Source: Primula veris (taxonomy: Eukaryota; Streptophyta; Magnoliopsida; Ericales; Primulaceae). From it: a stretch of DNA of 64,000 bases. Both the position numbers and the translations under genes were made by a program. The notes under the pieces were generated by a model, which saw only the letters and a list, made by a program, of their open reading frames with translations, was not told where the DNA came from and did no database searches. Location of the stretch: positions 10,332,835-10,396,834 of the forward strand of contig OY821744.1 of NCBI GenBank assembly GCA_963682055.1, written 5' to 3'. Of the stretch, positions 58,011 through 64,000 are shown one piece after another (within the stretch, counting starts at the first letter, position 1; every line of letters starts with the position of its first letter).

Positions 58011-60119
58011 ATTTAGGCACAGTGAGGGAAAAAAAGGTTTGAATAATGCATGGATGAGATCAGGCAAATAGATAAGGATGATTTGGTTTGGGACATAGCT
58101 AAAAATTAGTAGTTAGTTAAAATTATCATATAGACTATAGTAATAACTAAGGGTAATTTAGGAATACTGATGATGCTATGTACTAATCTCTAATAAAGAT
58201 TTGAGCCATGTTTTTTTCATAAATAAGATTATAAATGTGTACTAATTCATCATTTTCCCATTAGTTAACCCAACACAGCCTAAGTAGCTTTTGAAGAGGA
58301 ATCAAGTGACTGAACTGCCCTTGCTTTATTCGCTCGATACGTCTCACTCATGTATTGTGTTACCCGTTTCATACGGGTCGGTCTGATAAACGGGGTAAGG
58401 TATATCATTCCATGCACTTGATTACAAGGAAGATTTCTTGCTTAAATACTGATTTACATATAAAGCAAAATCATGCACTTGGTTGTGATTTTCCCTATTT
58501 GCTTTTATTTCATTCAACAAATAACATATTTGTAAATCCGAGTACACTGCAAACAAGCATGGCCTTACATATTCGAAATACTCCTCATCTTTTTTTCATT
58601 CGATCCCGCCTCGTCCGAAATTTCGTCCCTTCTTAACTTTACTTCTCTCTCGGACCACTTTCTCTCTTTCGTTTTAATGTGACTAGGACAACCTCCAATT
58701 AATAAATCTCAAGCGTAAGAGGAAAGTTACTGTGAAATCTAGAAAACGTTGACAAAACGATTCAACCATTGTTTTCAACAATCACTTTGTACTTTTCCCA
58801 ATAACCTTAAGTCTAACGTGTTTTTGAAGCGACATAAATTATTTAATTTGCACGAAGTGAAGGAAAATAAGGCAGTAGGCTTTTGCTTTATTGTACAAAT
58901 CACGCCACGTAATAAAAACTCAAATAAATATATTGGAACTCTAGTTTGAGTATATCCTAAATTTAATTAATATTAATTATTATTATTTTTAGTAGATTGA
59001 GTTTTTATTACGTGGCGTGACTTATACCCCACCCCACTAATACAGCCGTCGTCTGCATCAAGCAGACAGCGTCTGTATTTAGCAGATGGCAAAACAGTAT
59101 CGACTACTTAACCAGAGGTGATGTTTCGTTATCAGGAGAGAAATTAAGTATCAAACTAGGCAGCTGGTTTGCCCTCACAACATAAAGCTCACCACATTAC
59201 CCATGTTATCATGCAATAACATTTACACTCGGACTTTTTTGTCAAATTAAATTGTATTCTGATGTATATTTGAGAGTATTGCGAGACCAACTCAAAAAAT
59301 CTAGCTAAAAACTTTATCAGTTGATGTGACGGAATTATTGGACCAATTATGAATTAAATTTCATTTTGATATTTTATTTACAATTTTCTTTAACATTATT
59401 ACTTATCTTTTAGTTTTATGATCTAGATTTTTATCTTCGTTTATTTAATTTTGGGAAAATTACCAAAAGATACAACTATTTTAAACTAATTACCAAAAAG
59501 TTACACCCCGACACTTTATTCCCAAAACATACAACTAATTAAAATTATAAATAGTAAATCATTTATATTTTTTTAATAGTTTTCTTTCTCTCTCTCTCTC
59601 TTTATCTATACATACGTATTTATATATATATCTCCCTGTAATTTGGAGTCAAACCCACTCGCCATATAAACCACATAATTAACATCTATACAAAATACTT
59701 TTTTATACACCTCTGTCGAATCATTCTATCAAACCATAAATTCGCTTTTAATTAGGCGATTTTGATCTGTATTTTTATTGTTTCGAATACTCAGTTTCTC
59801 TTCGTCGTATTTCTCTGGTTTATTCTTCGAATTAATGTTTATTTTTCATAAATCGATTTAAATACAAAGTTATTTACGAGGTTGTTTTCGATTAGGGTTT
59901 TATTCGGATTTTATTCATCTCAAATCGTATATGAAATAGGATTACTTTTCGAAGAAATTAGTTGACGATATATCTGGGTTTGCGTTGGTTATTTTCTCAA
60001 TATTTTTTCGGAAATTGGTATTTTGTTAGAATAATATGATTGATAAAGAAACAAAATTGACTCGAGATGCCGAATATTAACAGTGTTTTGTGGTTTTTTT
60101 TTGTTTTTAATAACAGTGT
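58011..60119. other. Intergenic DNA, possible 5' region of a right-hand gene
   Basis: 58900-58923 and 58997-59020 are a perfect 24-bp inverted repeat (TCACGCCACGTAATAAAAAC) around 73 bp. 59580-59605 is a (CT)n run. 59740-60060 has a composition typical of a plant 5' UTR (TTAGGGTTTT, TTCTCTTCGTCG), followed by ATG CCG AAT at 60067, but the frame runs into the solo LTR and no product is recognised. Open frames at 58355-58636 and 58749-58949 lack support. Confidence 0.4.
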
Positions 60120-61916
60120 TGTAACATCCCGTATTTTTATAAATGGTTTTATTTATGATTTAATTTATCCAAAAACGTTTTATACAAATTTTACCAAAAA
60201 TCGGTCACTCGACCAATTTTTAGCCAAAAACCGAAACTCTTCCGAAAAACTTTATTTTAAAACCTGTTACTAATTTTATAAATAAAAAGGACCCAATAGA
60301 TTTGTTTCTAAAGATTTGTTATTTTTGAGTAGTAAAATAATATTTTTGGATCATGAGTTAACTTTTAAAACTTTGGGGACCAAATAGTTCGCTTCCTCAA
60401 ACTCTCTCAAAACAGTTTGAACATCTTCAATTCAGCCCCTTTCAAAGCAGAAAAAACCAAAAACAAGAGAGAAAAGAGAGATTCCAAAACTTAGGAAGAA
60501 GAAGAAGAAACCACGTTAGCGGATTTTTACCGGAAGCATCTCCTCTACGCGCTAAGGTAACAGGGTTATCCATTACGACTAGACGAGGGTGTATGTTAGG
60601 GTTAGGTCTTGCGTTTATTTTAAATTGGGGGTTTTTGCCTTTTATCTCAATTATGTTCTTAAATTTTTAATTGAGTTTTATTTGTTATACCTTTAATTCA
60701 CTTATTTGAATTGTAGAAGTTGAGAAATTAGACTTATTAATTTCGAATTAATGACATTATGGATGGGTTTGCGTGTTTTATGAGTTGATTATGTGATATT
60801 ATAGTTGTTGATGATATTGGATAAATTTATGTTGAATAAAGATGAATTGTAGTTTATGCATACAAGGTGTTTGTTAAAATGACTGAATGAGATTTATGTT
60901 GTTGTACTTGTTTGGCTAGTTGTGAATCTAGCACCTATGCTTATGGGTTTTGTTGAATTACGTTAAAGTGACGTATGGGAATGTGATAATTGAATGGTTC
61001 AATATTATTGACCGAGCCTTGTGATTTATTTATTTTTTAGCAATAGTCAATGTCTCTTCCTATACCGGGGACATAAGACGGCCGATGGGTATAGTGAATG
61101 ACTCGTCTTACGGATTGGGCGAGTGGCGTGAAGAGGTCCTAGTGTGCAATTTTATTATTTATTTGTTAGCAATGGTCTATGTCTCTTCGTATACCGGGTA
61201 CATAAGACGGCCGAGGGGTATATAAAATGACTCGTCGTACGGACTGGGGCGTGTGGCGTGAAGAGGTCCAAGTGCGCACTTTAAATCTTATTTTTGTTAG
61301 CAATGGTCTATGTCTCTTCCTATACCGGAGACCTAAGACGGCCGAGGGTTATAGGGAATGACCTACCTTACGGACTGGGATAAATGGCGTGAGAGGTCCA
61401 TGCTTGCTATAGATGTGTGTTGAAATTATTTAATTTATTTCGTTGTACGATGTTATTTTATTTCTTTTTATACGTTGTTATTGTAGTTGTTGTTGTGAGT
61501 TCTTACATTTATGGGATGGAACGACGGTATCTTGTGTGGTGTCGTTCCGTCTATGTATGTGCGTGAGACTCACCGTTACAGTTTTGTCTTTCAGGTACAA
61601 TTTAGGTTGACACATTCGGATAGGAGCATTAGCGAAGTATCGCATAGACTTGGGGCTTCTTTCAGTTGCTTTCTTTTCACTTAGACTAGTTTTTGAGGTC
61701 GTAGCCTACGGGCAAACTACTTTCGTTCGTTATCTTTTATAAATCTTTTTAAATCTACTGTTTTTGGCAAACATTTTTATTTAATTGTTTAACTGTTCCT
61801 TTAGCTCGCAAGTCTTTTTCTTTTAAAAAGTAAATTTTGTACCAGCTGGTTCTTTTTGCCTTTGTTTAAAAAGGTCACGCCTTGTGTTCGTGTCTTACGG
61901 ATTTTGGGGCGTGACA
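60120..61916. mobile_element. Solo LTR, probably Ty3-Gypsy, 1797 bp
   Basis: Begins TGTAACATCCCGTATTTTT, ends TTGGGGCGTGACA, and is flanked by AGTGT on both sides (60115-60119 and 61917-61921). No internal region. Contains three copies of a roughly 130-bp unit (starts near 61039, 61168, 61299; core CAATGGTCTATGTCTCTTCC, AAGACGGCCGA, GGCGTGAAGAGGTCC). TGTAACATCCC...GGGGCGTGACA ends are typical of plant chromovirus-type LTRs. Confidence 0.85.
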
Positions 61917-61921
61917 AGTGT

Positions 61922-62700
61922 ATTGTGTTTTTATTATCCATACACAATACATTGTTTATACATGTTATTTAATACAGGCATACACAATATACAGTTTATA
62001 CATGTTATTAAATATAAACATACGCAATATAGTGTTTATACATGCTTTTTAATACAGACATACACAATAAATTGTTATATACACTCTTTTATAAATCCAT
62101 ACGCAGTACATTGTGTATCTATTGAGATTGTCTTTTTTGTGTTTCGGTTATTATCCATACACAAAAAAGATGTATTGTGTTTTTTATACAGGTTGTTTAA
62201 TACAGGCATACACAATACATTTTTTTATACATGTTCTTTAATACATGCATACACAATACACAGTTTATACATGCTACTAAATATAGACATACACAATATA
62301 GTGTTTATACATGCTTTTTAATACAGGCATACACAATACATTGCTATATACGCTCTTTTATAAATCCATACGTAGTACATTGTGTATCTATTGAGACTGC
62401 CTTTTTTTGTGTTTTATTTATTATCCATACACAAAAAAGATGTATTGTGTTTTTTGTACATGTTATTTAACACATGCATACACAATACATTTTTTATACA
62501 TGTTCTTTAATACAGGCATACACAATATGTTTTTTATACATGTTTTTTAATACAGACATACACAATACATCTTTTATACATATTCTTTAATACAAGCATA
62601 CATAATACATCTTTTATACATGTTCTTTAATATAGACATACACAATACATCTTTTATACATGTTTTTTAATACAGGCATACACAATACATTGTTTATCCA
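61922..62700. repeat. Minisatellite, unit about 38-40 bp
   Basis: Repeats of TTTATACATGTTCTTTAATA then CAGGCATACACAATACAT, about 20 copies, with two longer higher-order blocks containing ACGCAGTACATTGTGTATC and TATCCATACACAAAAAAGAT. It encodes open frames (for example 61884-62321) only because the unit lacks stops in one frame. Confidence 0.92.
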
Positions 62701-62739
62701 TTTACACTTTTTGTGTGTTTTGTTTATGTTGTTTTGTAG

Positions 62740-63695
62740 TGCAATTGGCAGTATTTTGATGATGTGCAATCTAGATGTTGTTAGAGCATTCTCATCAGTG
62801 TGTTGTATAAATATAAGGTTAAAGAGCTGTATAAGCCCTTGTTAATATAAATGGTAAAAGTTGTACATCAATTTTATATAACTATAAAATAAAATAGATT
62901 AATATAACATTTTTCTTTCTATTTTCTTTTTCTTTTTTACTCTTTTGATTATCTTCTACTGCTTCCCTGAGATAGTATCAAGTTATACTACCATCCCAGC
63001 CAATTTACATAACCATTTTCGACCGTGATAAACATCAATTGATGTCTAGACAAATCAAAGTTTTACTTGTGTTTTTAAAAAACAGAGAACTATATGGCAG
63101 ATTGTGGTCGTTTTTGCAATAAAATTTGGGAAAAAAATCAAAGTCTAGATCTAGGTCGCTTTTGCAATAATTTGGGGGAAAATCAATTAAGTGTGGATAA
63201 GATCATAGGATCATAGATGGGTGATTGTGGACTATGATGAATGGTGATGAGAAAGTAAATGGAGAAACGAAATTGGGAGATGAACAGAAGACTTAAGAGA
63301 GAGAAAGGGAGAACGCACAAATGAGAAAAAATGAGCAGGAAAGGGTTTTGAGTGGTGAGACCCATATAAAAATTGATGTAAAATAGTAGCCCATTTCTCT
63401 TTACATGTAAAGAGATTTGGTAAAATATTATAGGACTTATATAATTTTGATGCTTAAAGAGGTACTGTTGGGTAATGTATTTTCTGTTTTTGTATAAAGT
63501 TATACATATAGTGGTGCTGTTGAGAATGCTCTTACGGTTGCTAGTTCTAAGATGGTTATAATTGCAATTCAAATCGATATAAGTTTTGAAAATTGGGTGG
63601 CTAAAATTTGTGATATTTGGTCGCATTTGGATAAAAGTGATGTGTTGTTGACATATTCTGTTCTTCGATATGAAAAATACCGATTAAATTGTTAA
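62740..63695 (+). pseudogene. Short open exon split by a Harbinger-type MITE; product unknown
   Basis: After an acceptor TTGTTTTGTAG ending at 62739 the frame reads AIGSILMMCNLDVV up to 62783, and resumes after the MITE at 63535 with VASSKMVIIAIQIDISFENW, DIWSHLDKSDVLLTYSVLRY, ending at TAA 63693-63695. The frame stays open across the join if one copy of the TTA target duplication is counted, so an exon existed before insertion. It is flanked on both sides by the same minisatellite. The MVIIAIQ...YS pattern loosely recalls N-termini of plant MULE-type proteins, but I do not claim this. Confidence 0.45.
62784..63531. mobile_element. PIF/Harbinger-type MITE, 748 bp
   Basis: The ends GAGCATTCTCATCAG and CTGTTGAGAATGCTC are inverted repeats, flanked by TTA at 62781-62783 and 63532-63534, the usual target of this superfamily. 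No transposase. The reverse-strand open frame 63183-63626 crosses its right end and is spurious. Confidence 0.82.
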
Positions 63696-63895
63696 TATAG
63701 TGTTTATACATGCTTTTTAATATAGTCATACCTAATACATATTTTATACATGCTCTTTAATACAGGCATAAATAATACACAGTTTATACATGTTTTTTTT
63801 AATACAGGCATACACAATACATTATTTATACATGCTCTTTAATATAGACATACACAGTACATAGTTTATACATGGTTTTTAATACCGACATATAA
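63696..63895. repeat. Minisatellite, second block (same unit as 61922-62700)
   Basis: About five copies of the TTTATACATG...AATACAGGCATACACAATACA unit. The last 105 bases of the window hold nothing recognised. Confidence 0.88.
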
Positions 63896-64000
63896 ATTGG
63901 TTAACATTACTCATTTGTGTTTCTAAGATTCTTAGTTTGAATTTTGTTGTTTACTTTTGTCCTCTACATTTAATCGGTACCTTACTAATTTACTTCTCTA

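Noticed and set aside
61884..62470. Repeat-containing protein with a YTIHC...HNTQFIHA pattern
   Set aside because: It is a translation of the 38-40 bp minisatellite; frame shifts between copies and no start context support it.
61922..62700. CRISPR-like array
   Set aside because: Units are contiguous without unique spacers of constant length and the DNA is plant nuclear; likewise the 78-bp array at 2266-2806.

Overview
This is an A/T-rich nuclear segment from a flowering plant, probably a eudicot. The evidence is two intron-rich MLO genes, the 5' end of a GRIK/SnAK-type kinase gene, and a dense load of plant transposons (Sirevirus-type and Tnt1-like Copia, CACTA, solo LTRs, MITEs, foldback elements). 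I see nothing prokaryotic, no rRNA or tRNA gene and no CRISPR array. The species cannot be named from sequence alone.

Layout. 28-967 (minus): first three coding exons of a GRIK/SnAK-like kinase running off the left edge. 968-4905: intergenic, with a 78-bp tandem array. 4906-15936 (minus): MLO-like gene A, 15 exons, 566 codons; intron 9 is swollen to 3.8 kb by a MITE, an organelle-like GC-rich insert with a perfect 47-bp-arm palindrome, and another MITE. 17.4-42.1 kb: a block made mostly of transposons. It holds a foldback MITE, a decayed Copia RT/RNase H relic, a complete 10.2-kb Sirevirus-type Copia (20246-30437, target duplication CAATC) with an envelope-like ORF, a CACTA element (30498-39191, target duplication AGG) with a complete Tnt1-like Copia nested inside it (30879-35726, target duplication AAATG), and a 2.7-kb solo LTR (39408-42109, target duplication GAAAC). 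42446-48412 (minus): MLO-like gene B, 15 exons, 570 codons, exon lengths identical to gene A in exons 1-14. 48.4-60 kb: non-genic DNA with nested hAT-like, MULE-like and foldback elements. 60120-61916: a solo LTR. 61.9-64.0 kb: a minisatellite around a short open exon split by a PIF/Harbinger-type MITE.

How it fits together. The two MLO genes and short stretches of their 5' and 3' flanks are collinear, so they are a tandem segmental duplication later pushed apart by about 25 kb of mostly transposon DNA. Both keep open frames; copy A carries a GC splice donor and changes at usually conserved sites, while copy B looks canonical. MLO proteins are seven-transmembrane, calmodulin-binding plasma-membrane proteins; the N-terminal sequence and the C-terminal D-F-S-F motif are compatible with the dicot clade linked to powdery mildew susceptibility (inference).

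The most notable items are: (1) the CACTA element carries three consecutive exons of a FIP37/WTAP-like gene (m6A writer subunit) plus a second set of unrecognised exons, i.e. a gene-capturing CACTA; (2) the Sirevirus repeats one short GTTGCAAC-type DNA motif in its LTRs, inside coding sequence and in its non-coding spacers; (3) a MULE-like element with 9-bp target duplications is built of opposite A-rich and T-rich arms around a 21-bp minisatellite, and sits inside another MITE.
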